A stretch of DNA of 64,000 nt from an uncultured Pelagibacteraceae bacterium (GTDB taxonomy: Bacteria > Pseudomonadota > Alphaproteobacteria > Pelagibacterales > Pelagibacteraceae): contig CACPID010000002.1 in the NCBI GenBank assembly GCA_902633965.1, positions 62,001 to 126,000 of the forward strand, read 5' to 3'. The notes beneath the pieces were generated by a model, which searched no databases, was not told the DNA's origin, and saw only the letters and a list, made by a program, of their open reading frames with translations. The position numbers were made by a program, and so were the translations under genes. Shown here piece by piece: positions 1 through 7,675 of the stretch. The first letter of the stretch is position 1. Every line of letters starts with the position of its first letter.

Positions 1-1
1 A

Positions 2-409
2 GATCTTGTACTTGGAAAAGAGCTTATAATATTTGGAAAGCAATTTTGGAGACCTTATTGTCATGTAAAGGATTTTTCAAATGCATTTATCACCGTTTTA
101 AATTCACCTAATGAAAAAGTTGCATATAATGTTTTTAATGTCGGTGATACAAAAGAAAATTATACAAAACAAATGATAGTTAACGAAATTATAAAAGTAT
201 TACCTAATTCAAAAATTAAACATGTAGTGAAAAAAGATGATCCAAGAGACTACAGAGTTAATTGTGATAAAATTAAAAATGAACTTGGTTTTAAAATAAG
301 CATGACAGTTCCAGATGGCATTATGGAAATTAAACGTGCAATTGAGGAAAATCTTATTAAGAATCCTGAAGATAAAAAATACTACAATATTCCCCATGAG
401 CAAAAATAA
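2..409 (+). CDS. NAD-dependent epimerase/dehydratase (SDR), C-terminal part
   Basis: The reading frame is open from the left window edge and only the last about 135 residues are visible. They hold the typical C-terminal half of extended SDR sugar-nucleotide enzymes: an RPYCHVKD segment, a VFNVGD segment, and a closing stretch with a DYRVNCDKIKNELGF motif, as in proteins that dehydrate or epimerise NDP-hexoses. The Rossmann domain and the catalytic YxxxK lie outside the window. The next gene starts 14 bases before this stop codon, so the two are probably translated together. Next to a LegC-type aminotransferase, a 4,6-dehydratase acting before transamination (LegB role) is the likely job; this is inferred from context, and an epimerase is possible. 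Confidence 0.85.
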   Translation, partial: DLVLGKELIIFGKQFWRPYCHVKDFSNAFITVLNSPNEKVAYNVFNVGDTKENYTKQMIVNEIIKVLPNSKIKHVVKKDDPRDYRVNCDKIKNELGFKISMTVPDGIMEIKRAIEENLIKNPEDKKYYNIPHEQK

Positions 410-1556
410 TGATAATCAAAATTTAGCTGTAATTGATTTTATAAAATCAATATATAGCAAGGATAAATTTATACCCCTTCATGAACCAAGATTTAAAGGA
501 AATGAAAAAAAATATTTAAGAGAATGTATTGATACAACATTTGTTTCTTCTGTGGGAAAATTTGTTGATCAGTTTGAAGAAAAAATAGCAAAATATACTG
601 GTGCAAAATATGCAGTTGCTACTACTAACGGTACCTCATCTCTTCATGTGTCGTTAATATTAGCTGGTGTAGAAAAAAACAATGAAGTAATTACTCAACC
701 ACTAAACTTTATTGCAACTTGTAATGCAATTAGTTATTGTAGCGCAAAACCTATTTTTATTGATGTTGATAAGGATACTATGGGCCTCTCACCATCTAAA
801 CTTAAATCTTTCTTAGAAAAAAATACATTAATAAAAAATAAAAAATGCATAAATAAGAAAACTAAAAGGGTGATTAAGGCATGTGTGCCTACGCATTCTT
901 ATGGACATCCTTGTAGAATAGATGAAATTAAAAAAGTTTGTGATGAGTATTGTATTTTTTTGATTGAAGATGCAGCTGAAAGCGTAGGTAGCTTTTATAA
1001 AAAAAAACACACTGGAACTTATGGCCAAATAGGCGCCATGAGTTTTAATGGCAATAAAATTATAACAGCTGGCGGCGGCGGATGTATTATTACAAATAAT
1101 AAAGTTCTTGCAAAAAAAGCAAAACATTTAACTACAACCGCTAAAGTTCCTCATAAATGGAATTTTAATCACGATATGATTGGCTACAATTATCGTATGC
1201 CAAATATAAATGCTGCTCTATTATTGGCGCAATTAGAAAAACTAAATGATTTTATTGATAATAAACGTAATTTAGCAAAAAGATATGAAGCTTTCTTCAA
1301 AAATGCAGATTATGAATTTTTTAAAGAACCAAAAAATAGCAAATCAAATTATTGGTTAAATTCTATTATTCTCAAAAATAAACATCAGAAAGATAAATTT
1401 TTAGAACAGACTAATTCTAGAGGTGTTATGACTAGACCAATTTGGACATTAATGAACGATCTACCAATGTTTAAAGATGCAGAGTGTCATAATTTAAACA
1501 ATTCAAAGTGGCTAGATGAAAGAGTTGTTAATATACCAAGTAGCACAACATTATGA
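396..1556 (+). CDS. legC: LegC-type sugar aminotransferase (PLP, DegT/AHBA family)
   Basis: A 386-residue PLP-dependent aminotransferase of the DegT/DnrJ/EryC1 family. Residues 192-196 (DAAES) include the Asp that contacts the pyridine nitrogen, and Lys221 in GNKIITAGGGG is the expected Schiff-base lysine. The subfamily resembles LegC, which aminates the 4-keto group of a 4-keto-6-deoxy-HexNAc nucleotide on the way to legionaminic acid. The frame extends upstream to 315, but ATG 396 is preferred because similarity begins soon after it and the longer start would bury deeply in the previous gene. The stop overlaps the next ATG (ATGA). The assignment to the nonulosonate pathway follows from the neighbours. 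Confidence 0.88.
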   Translation: MSKNNDNQNLAVIDFIKSIYSKDKFIPLHEPRFKGNEKKYLRECIDTTFVSSVGKFVDQFEEKIAKYTGAKYAVATTNGTSSLHVSLILAGVEKNNEVITQPLNFIATCNAISYCSAKPIFIDVDKDTMGLSPSKLKSFLEKNTLIKNKKCINKKTKRVIKACVPTHSYGHPCRIDEIKKVCDEYCIFLIEDAAESVGSFYKKKHTGTYGQIGAMSFNGNKIITAGGGGCIITNNKVLAKKAKHLTTTAKVPHKWNFNHDMIGYNYRMPNINAALLLAQLEKLNDFIDNKRNLAKRYEAFFKNADYEFFKEPKNSKSNYWLNSIILKNKHQKDKFLEQTNSRGVMTRPIWTLMNDLPMFKDAECHNLNNSKWLDERVVNIPSSTTL

Positions 1557-2131
1557 ATAAAATTATTCTTATAGGCGGAGGTGGCCATTGCAAGTCAGTA
1601 ATTGATGTAATTGAACAAGAAGCTAGATTTGAAATTGCTGGTATAATAGATAAACCTGAACTTTTAGGTACTAAAATTTTAGGATATCCGGTTATTGGAA
1701 ATGATTCTGACATAGAGATTTTAGCTAAAAAATATAAGTATGCCCTAGTAACAGTTGGTCAAATAAAATCACCATTATTAAGAATAAAACTTTTTGATTT
1801 AGCCGCTAAAGCTGGATTTACACTCCCCTCTATTGTCTCTCCACTTGCCCATGCATCTAAGCATTCAAAAATTGGTAATGGCACTGTTGTTATGCATCAT
1901 GCAATAATTAATGCCAATGTATCTATTGGTAATAATTGTATTATAAATTCAAAAGCATTGATAGAACACGATTGTTCAATTTCTAACAATTGTCATATTT
2001 CAACAAACGCAACCATTAATGGTGAGGTTAAAATCGGATCTAAATGTTTCATTGGTAGTAATGTGACAGTAAAAGACAACACCACAATAGAGGAAAATAG
2101 TTTCATTAAAGCTGGGACTTTATTTAAATGA
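1553..2131 (+). CDS. NeuD/PglD-type sugar O/N-acetyltransferase
   Basis: A 192-residue protein with an N-terminal nucleotide-sugar-binding fold (GGGGHCKSVIDVI, residues 8-20) followed by left-handed beta-helix hexapeptide repeats from about residue 85 to the end (for example IGNGTV, IGNNCI, IGSKCF). This is the PglD/NeuD/LegH architecture: acetyl-CoA-dependent acylation of the 4-amino group made by the preceding aminotransferase, or O-acetylation of the finished acid. It overlaps its neighbours by 4 bases on both sides. In this position the LegH role (N-acetylation before hydrolysis of the nucleotide sugar) is most economical, but the substrate cannot be read from sequence. Confidence 0.87.
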   Translation: MNKIILIGGGGHCKSVIDVIEQEARFEIAGIIDKPELLGTKILGYPVIGNDSDIEILAKKYKYALVTVGQIKSPLLRIKLFDLAAKAGFTLPSIVSPLAHASKHSKIGNGTVVMHHAIINANVSIGNNCIINSKALIEHDCSISNNCHISTNATINGEVKIGSKCFIGSNVTVKDNTTIEENSFIKAGTLFK

Positions 2132-3123
2132 GTGTATTTGTTATTGCAGAAGCAGGTGTAAATCACAATGGATCAATTGATTTAGCAAAAAAATTAATTG
2201 ATGCAGCATGTAATGCAGGAGCTGATGCTGTTAAATTTCAATCATTTAAAGCAGAAAATCTTGCAACCAAAAATTCTCAAAAAGCTATTTATCAAAAAGA
2301 AACCACAAATATAGAAGAATCACAGTTTTATATGCTTAAAAAATTGGAACTTAATCTTGAAATGCATAAAGAGCTTTTTTTATATTGTAAAAAAAAAAAA
2401 ATAATCTTCTTATCATCTCCTTTTGATCATGAAAGTATAGATTTATTAGAAAATTTAGGCTTAGACATATTTAAAATACCAAGTGGAGAGATTACAAACC
2501 TTCCATATCTTAGACACATAGGAAAACTAAATAAAAAAATAATCCTCTCAACAGGGATGTCAAACATGAATGAGATTAAGAATACTTTAAATATTTTAAT
2601 CAATTCGGGAACTAAAAAAGAAAATATAACAGTTTTACATGCTAATACTGAGTACCCAACTCCATTAGAAGATGTAAATTTAAGAGCAATGGTAACTATT
2701 GGAAATGAATTAGATGTGAGCTTTGGATATAGCGACCATACTTTAGGAATAGAAGTTGATATAGCTGCAGTTGCATTAGGTGCAAGCTGTATAGAAAAAC
2801 ATTTTACTTTAGATCGTAATATGGAAGGACCAGATCATAAGGCAAGTCTCGAGCCACAAGAGTTAAAAGCTATGGTAACAGCAATTAAAAATATAGAGTT
2901 AGCACTTGGCAGCGGTATTAAAATTCCTTCTAAGAGTGAAAAGCAAAATATAAAAATAGTAAGAAAGTCAATAGTTGCTAAAACTCAAATTAAGAAAAAT
3001 GACGTTTTAAACGAAAATAACCTTACAGTAAAAAGACCAGGAAATGGCATAAGCCCTATGAAATGGGACGAAATTATAGGTACTAAAGCTACAAAAGATT
3101 ACAAGGAAGATGAGCTGATATGA
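2128..3123 (+). CDS. legI: N-acylneuraminate/legionaminate synthase (NeuB family)
   Basis: A 331-residue protein with the NeuB TIM barrel (EAGVNHNG at residues 8-15, DAVKFQSFKAENL, SPFD, SGEITNLP, FGYSDHTLG) and a C-terminal SAF/antifreeze-like domain from about residue 275. The family condenses phosphoenolpyruvate with a six-carbon amino sugar to form a nine-carbon nonulosonic acid in the cytoplasm. NeuB, LegI and PseI are hard to tell apart by eye; LegI is favoured by the LegC, LegG and PtmE-like neighbours. A run of 13 A residues lies inside the gene (2389-2401). It overlaps its neighbours by 4 bases. Confidence 0.92.
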   Translation: MSVFVIAEAGVNHNGSIDLAKKLIDAACNAGADAVKFQSFKAENLATKNSQKAIYQKETTNIEESQFYMLKKLELNLEMHKELFLYCKKKKIIFLSSPFDHESIDLLENLGLDIFKIPSGEITNLPYLRHIGKLNKKIILSTGMSNMNEIKNTLNILINSGTKKENITVLHANTEYPTPLEDVNLRAMVTIGNELDVSFGYSDHTLGIEVDIAAVALGASCIEKHFTLDRNMEGPDHKASLEPQELKAMVTAIKNIELALGSGIKIPSKSEKQNIKIVRKSIVAKTQIKKNDVLNENNLTVKRPGNGISPMKWDEIIGTKATKDYKEDELI

Positions 3124-4289
3124 GCAAGAGGAAAATATGCGTAGTAACAGGATCACGTGCAGAATATGGATTATTATACTGGTTAATTAAGGAAGTTGAG
3201 GCCGATCTAGATCTTGAACTCCAGCTCATTGTTACAGGGTCGCATTTAAGTTCTGAGTTTGGTTTAACCTACAAAGAAATAGAGAAAGATTTTAAGATTA
3301 ATAAAAAAATAGACATACGCTTAATTTCTGACACCAGCGAAGGTATTTCAAAGTCTATGGGCATAGCCCAAACATCTTTTTCAAAAGCTTATAATAAGTT
3401 AAAACCTGATATTGTCGTGGTATTAGGAGATAGGTACGAGATTTTTAGCGCAGTAAGTTCAGCTATGATATCACGAATTCCCATTGCACATATTCATGGA
3501 GGCGAAGCTACAGAAGGAATAATTGATGAAGCTATTCGACATTCTATAACTAAAATGAGTCATTTACATTTTACAGCCGCTGAAGAATATCGCAAAAAAG
3601 TAATACAATTAGGCGAAGAACCTAATAGGGTATTTAACGTAGGAGGCGCTGGAATTGAAAGTATTAAAAGACTTAAACTTTTAAAAAAAAAAGATTTTGA
3701 AAAATCAATCAATTTCAAACTTAATATTAAAAATATTTTAGTTACTTATCACCCTGTTACTTTAGAAGACAAGACATCAAAAAAAAATTTTCAGGAAATT
3801 TTAGATGCCATTGATGAATTAAAAGATACAAACATAATTTTTACTAAAGCAAACAGTGATATGGATGGAAAAGTTATAAATCAAATGATTAAACAATACA
3901 CAAAAAAAAATTTAGAAAAATCTATTGAAGTAACTTCCTTAGGACAACTTAATTATTTAAGTGCCTTGCAATATATTGATTTTATAATTGGTAATAGCTC
4001 AAGTGGCCTACTAGAGGCACCAAGTTTTAAAACAGGAACTATTAATATTGGTGATAGACAGAATGGTAGATTGAAAGCAGAAAGTGTAGTTGATTGTTTG
4101 CCTAGTAAAAAAAATATAAAAAAAGCTATTAAAAAAATTTACTCAAATGGATTTCAAAAAATTTTAAAAGATGTTAAAAATCCGTACGATCATGGATTTG
4201 CAAGTAAGAAAATTATTAAAGTTTTAAAAAAAGTAAATTTAGATAAAACTTTAAAGAAAAATTTTTTTAAAATAAAGTTTTCAATATGA
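3120..4289 (+). CDS. legG: UDP/GDP-HexNAc 2-epimerase, hydrolysing (NeuC/LegG)
   Basis: A 389-residue UDP-GlcNAc 2-epimerase-fold protein of the hydrolysing NeuC/LegG branch. Visible family motifs are GSRAEYG near residue 11, VLGDRYE near 101, HIHGGEATEG near 127, and the GNSSSGLLEAP nucleotide-binding segment near 294. The enzyme inverts C2 and releases the nucleotide, giving the free ManNAc-like sugar used by the synthase encoded just upstream. ATGA overlaps join it to both neighbours. Whether the substrate is UDP-linked (NeuC) or a GDP- or UDP-linked 4-amino-6-deoxy sugar (LegG) is inferred from the operon. Confidence 0.92.
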   Translation: MSKRKICVVTGSRAEYGLLYWLIKEVEADLDLELQLIVTGSHLSSEFGLTYKEIEKDFKINKKIDIRLISDTSEGISKSMGIAQTSFSKAYNKLKPDIVVVLGDRYEIFSAVSSAMISRIPIAHIHGGEATEGIIDEAIRHSITKMSHLHFTAAEEYRKKVIQLGEEPNRVFNVGGAGIESIKRLKLLKKKDFEKSINFKLNIKNILVTYHPVTLEDKTSKKNFQEILDAIDELKDTNIIFTKANSDMDGKVINQMIKQYTKKNLEKSIEVTSLGQLNYLSALQYIDFIIGNSSSGLLEAPSFKTGTINIGDRQNGRLKAESVVDCLPSKKNIKKAIKKIYSNGFQKILKDVKNPYDHGFASKKIIKVLKKVNLDKTLKKNFFKIKFSI

Positions 4290-5167
4290 AAATATTATTT
4301 ATAGGGACCGTAAAGTTTTCAAAAATAGCTCTTCAAAAACTAATAGAACTTAATGCTCAAGTGGTAGGAGTATGCACCAAAGAAAAGTCAGAATTTAATA
4401 GTGATTTTGCTGAATTAAGACCCTTATGTGAAAAAAACAAAATACCTTATAAATACGTTGATAATATTAACTCAAAAGATAATTATAATTGGATCAAATC
4501 TCTAAGCCCTGATATTATTTTTTGTTTTGGCTGGTCTAATTTATTAAAAAAAAATATATTAAGATTAGCACCAATGGGTGTTTTGGGATTTCATCCTTCT
4601 GAATTGCCAAAAAATAGAGGTCGTCATCCATTGATTTGGGCACTTGCACTGGGTCTTAAAAAAAGTGCTTCGACCTTTTTTTTTATGGATGAAGGAATTG
4701 ATAGTGGTGAAATTTTATCTCAAAAAAATTTTGATATTTCAAGCAATGATGATGCACAAAGTTTATATAACAAAATGGCTAATAATGCTTTGCAGCAAAT
4801 AGAAGAATTTTTACCACAACTTGAAAAAAAAAATTATCAAACAATCAAACAAAATGATGAAGTCTCCAATATCTGGAGAAAACGAGTTAAAACTGATGGT
4901 CGAATAGATTTTAGAATGGAAAGTCAGGCTATTTATAATTTGGTAAGAGCTTTATCAAAACCTTATGTTGGAGCCCATATTAAATATAATGAGAAAGAGA
5001 TTATTGTTTGGAAAGTAGAAATAGTTGAGAATAAACAAAATAACATTGAGAGTGGAAAAGTTTTAGATATAAATGAAGATAAAATACTAGTAAAAACTTA
5101 TGATGGAGCCATAAGAATAACCCACCATGAATTTGAAAAAATCCCAAATATTGGAGAATATCTTTGA
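4286..5167 (+). CDS. Formyltransferase-family protein (sugar N-formyltransferase-like)
   Basis: A 293-residue protein with the formyl-THF-dependent transferase fold shared with methionyl-tRNA formyltransferase, including a C-terminal FMT-like domain from about residue 200. The catalytic His and Asp are recognisable as His103 (GFHPSELPKNRG) and Asp139 (DEGIDSGEI). The Asn that normally sits two residues before the His is Gly101. In polysaccharide clusters such proteins usually formylate amino sugars. The PIG-L deacetylase encoded directly downstream, with a TTGA overlap, could create the free amine. It is not the housekeeping tRNA enzyme, judging from context and motif divergence. Whether it acts on the nonulosonate or a precursor is open. 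Confidence 0.8.
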   Translation: MKILFIGTVKFSKIALQKLIELNAQVVGVCTKEKSEFNSDFAELRPLCEKNKIPYKYVDNINSKDNYNWIKSLSPDIIFCFGWSNLLKKNILRLAPMGVLGFHPSELPKNRGRHPLIWALALGLKKSASTFFFMDEGIDSGEILSQKNFDISSNDDAQSLYNKMANNALQQIEEFLPQLEKKNYQTIKQNDEVSNIWRKRVKTDGRIDFRMESQAIYNLVRALSKPYVGAHIKYNEKEIIVWKVEIVENKQNNIESGKVLDINEDKILVKTYDGAIRITHHEFEKIPNIGEYL

Positions 5168-5823
5168 AAAATAAAGTACTAGTTGTAGCCGTACATCCAG
5201 ATGATGAAACTTTAGGATGCGGAGGAACTTTGCTCAAACATAAAGCTAATGGTGACAAAATTCACTGGCTTATTTGTACAACTCTTAACAAAAAGCATAG
5301 CTATTATCGAAATAGAGATAAAGAAATAAGCAAAGTTTCAAAACTTTTTAGTTTTGATAGCGTTCATAGTCTCTTGCTGGAAACCGCTAAGGTTGATCAA
5401 CATAGCATGGTAGAATTAGTTGAAAAAATGTCAAAAGTAATTAATAAAGTGAAACCAAATATTATTTATCTTCCATTTAAAGAAGATATTCACACTGATC
5501 ATAAAAAAATTTTTCAAGCTAGCTATAGTTGCACCAAATCATTTAGATTCCCTTTTATAAAAAAAATATACATGATGGAGATCTTAAGTGAAACAGAATT
5601 TGCCCCAAGCATAAAAAAAAATAGTTTTACACCAAATACATTTGTCGACATAAGTAAATATTTAAATAAAAAAATTAAAATAATGAAAATTTATAAAAGT
5701 GAAATAAACAAACATCCCTCTCCGAGAAGTGAGAAAAGTATTAGAGCACTAGCGACTTTTCGAGGATCAACTTCTGGATGTAAGTTTGCTGAAAGTTTTA
5801 TGCTCTTAAAGGAAATTACATGA
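5164..5823 (+). CDS. PIG-L/LmbE family sugar N-deacetylase
   Basis: A 219-residue zinc-dependent deacetylase of the LmbE/PIG-L family. The metal- and catalysis-defining motif HPDDE is at residues 11-15 and a second histidine motif (HTDHKK) near residue 103. The family removes N-acetyl from GlcNAc-type sugars and related substrates. Translation appears to begin at TTG 5164, inside the stop of the formyltransferase, and the gene ends with an ATGA overlap into the next one. Its position suggests that it exposes an amine for the formyltransferase or supplies GlcN-1-P for the following nucleotidyltransferase. Both are inferences. Confidence 0.88.
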   Translation: MKNKVLVVAVHPDDETLGCGGTLLKHKANGDKIHWLICTTLNKKHSYYRNRDKEISKVSKLFSFDSVHSLLLETAKVDQHSMVELVEKMSKVINKVKPNIIYLPFKEDIHTDHKKIFQASYSCTKSFRFPFIKKIYMMEILSETEFAPSIKKNSFTPNTFVDISKYLNKKIKIMKIYKSEINKHPSPRSEKSIRALATFRGSTSGCKFAESFMLLKEIT

Positions 5824-6872
5824 AAAGTGTAAAAAATATAAAAAATATAAAAATCACTAAAGATGCAACAATTAAAAAAGCTTTAAAGGTTATTGAAAAA
5901 GGACATATTAAAATTGCACTAGTAGTTGATAACAAAAACAAGTTAATTGGCACCTTAACAGATGGTGATATTAGAAGAGGTTTTTTAAAAGGCTACAATA
6001 TTAATAGTCCTATAAATTCAATAATTAATAAAAGACCGCTTGTTGCAAAAAGGAATGACGCAAAAGAAAAGTTATTTAATAGCGCTCTATCTAGAAAAAT
6101 CTATCAAATTCCTGTAATTAATAAAAAAGGAAATGTTACAGAACTATATATAATAAATAAGCTTTTAAAAAGTAAAACAAAATTCAATAAAGTTGTGATA
6201 ATGGCTGGTGGAAAGGGAATACGCTTAAGACCACTTACTAAAAACACTCCAAAACCAATGTTAAAAGTAGGAGGCAAACCTATCTTACAAAGAATCATTA
6301 AAACATTTAAAGATTGTGGTTATAAAGATTTGATTATTTGTGTTAACTATAAATCTCATATAATTGAAAATTATTTCGGTAATGGAGGCAAGTTTGGAGT
6401 AAATATAGAGTATGTTAAAGAAAAAAAAATGATGGGCACAGCTGGAGCCTTGAGCCTTATTAAAGAAAAGTTAACTGAACCTTTTTTTATAATAAATGGA
6501 GATTTACTAACTAATCTTGATTTTGAAAAAATGTTAGATTTTCACATTAAACACAACTCCATAGCTACTATGGGTATAAAAAAATACAGCATAAACTCAC
6601 CTTATGGCGAAGTTAACTTAGTCAATGAAAGCATTTCATCTATCAATGAGAAACCAACACATAAATTTTTTGCTAACGCTGGAATTTATGTTTTAAATCC
6701 AGAATGTGTTGATTTAGTACCAAAAAAATTTTTTGACATGACCTCTCTTTTTAAAAAAATTATTTTAAAAAAAAAAAAAACAATTTCATTTCCTTTAGAA
6801 GAATATTGGAAAGATATTGGTAGGTTAAGTGATTATGAGACAGCAAATAAAGAATTTGTAAAAAAATATTAA
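5820..6872 (+). CDS. CBS-domain nucleotidyltransferase (PtmE-like)
   Basis: A 350-residue protein in two parts. Residues 1-115 form a pair of CBS motifs (TLTDGDIRRGFL near 45), a regulatory module that usually binds adenine nucleotides. From residue 124 follows a sugar-phosphate nucleotidyltransferase with the signature AGGKGIRLRPLT (129-140) and a NGDLL metal site near 223. The same domain order occurs in Campylobacter PtmE, a GlcN-1-P guanylyltransferase that starts the GDP-linked legionaminic acid route. That match, and the linked leg genes, support the same role here. Near the 3' end there is an uninterrupted run of 14 A (6767-6780). Nucleotide specificity is not visible. Confidence 0.88.
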   Translation: MKSVKNIKNIKITKDATIKKALKVIEKGHIKIALVVDNKNKLIGTLTDGDIRRGFLKGYNINSPINSIINKRPLVAKRNDAKEKLFNSALSRKIYQIPVINKKGNVTELYIINKLLKSKTKFNKVVIMAGGKGIRLRPLTKNTPKPMLKVGGKPILQRIIKTFKDCGYKDLIICVNYKSHIIENYFGNGGKFGVNIEYVKEKKMMGTAGALSLIKEKLTEPFFIINGDLLTNLDFEKMLDFHIKHNSIATMGIKKYSINSPYGEVNLVNESISSINEKPTHKFFANAGIYVLNPECVDLVPKKFFDMTSLFKKIILKKKKTISFPLEEYWKDIGRLSDYETANKEFVKKY

Positions 6873-6889
6873 ATCTAAAAATTTTAAAT

Positions 6890-7564
6890 ATGAAAATATT
6901 AGCAATTATTCCAGCTAAAAAAAACTCCAAAAGAATTAAAAATAAAAATAAAATTTTACTAAAAAATAAAAAATTGATTGAGCACACCTTTTTAGTTGCA
7001 CAAAAATCAAAATTATTTACAAAAATATTATTAACAACCGATGATAAAGAAATTATAAGATTATCAAAAAGATATGGCATTTTGGCTCCTTGGGTAAGAC
7101 CTAAAAAATTATCAGACTATTTTTCTCCTTCTTATAAAGCAGTAATTCATGCATATGATTGGTATAAAAAAAATTTTGGAAAAGTTGATGGAATTTTTAT
7201 TTTACAACCCACGTCACCCTTCCGAACAATAAAAACTTTGAAAGAAATGATAAGAATTTTTAAAATTAATAAAAAAAAATCTGTTATTAGTGTTTCTAAA
7301 TGTAGTGAACATCCAGAATGGATGTTAAAGTTAAAGAACAACAAAATATTACCATATATATCACAAAAATATTTTACAAAAAGATCACAATCGCTTGCCA
7401 AATTATATAAAATTAATGGATTGGGTTATTTAATTAATCCTTTAATTTTAAAAAAAGAAAAAACCTTAATACCAAAGAATGCAATACCCTGTATTAATAA
7501 ATCTAAAATCGAATCTATTGATATAGATGACATGCAAGATTATTTAATTGCAAAAAAAATTTAA
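6890..7564 (+). CDS. CMP-nonulosonate cytidylyltransferase (NeuA/LegF family)
   Basis: A 224-residue CMP-sugar synthase. The N-terminal CTP-binding motif is present in a lysine-rich variant (IIPAKKNSKRIKNKN, residues 6-20), followed by TTDD near 48 and a QPTSPFR motif near 105, all typical of CMP-Neu5Ac/CMP-Leg/CMP-Pse synthetases. It activates the nonulosonic acid for transfer. It is the last gene of the operon, 17 bases after the nucleotidyltransferase. The acid activated cannot be read from sequence; the LegF/PtmB role fits the operon. Confidence 0.9.
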   Translation: MKILAIIPAKKNSKRIKNKNKILLKNKKLIEHTFLVAQKSKLFTKILLTTDDKEIIRLSKRYGILAPWVRPKKLSDYFSPSYKAVIHAYDWYKKNFGKVDGIFILQPTSPFRTIKTLKEMIRIFKINKKKSVISVSKCSEHPEWMLKLKNNKILPYISQKYFTKRSQSLAKLYKINGLGYLINPLILKKEKTLIPKNAIPCINKSKIESIDIDDMQDYLIAKKI

Positions 7565-7675
7565 CGAATTAAAAATTCAGAAAAATTATTAATTTAATTA
7601 TGAGGAATATAACTGTTTAAAGCTACACAAATCATTTTTCTTAAAGTGTACAAAACTATAAATACTTAGATATAA

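Noticed and set aside
315-395. Longer N-terminus for the LegC-type aminotransferase starting at 315
   Set aside because: It would overlap the preceding SDR by 95 bases and adds 27 basic residues with no family similarity; ATG 396 gives the normal length.
7147-7401. Minus-strand frame inside the CMP-sugar synthase, and similar antisense frames elsewhere
   Set aside because: They lie fully opposite well-supported genes and show no domain motif; they result from low stop-codon frequency opposite A-rich coding strands.
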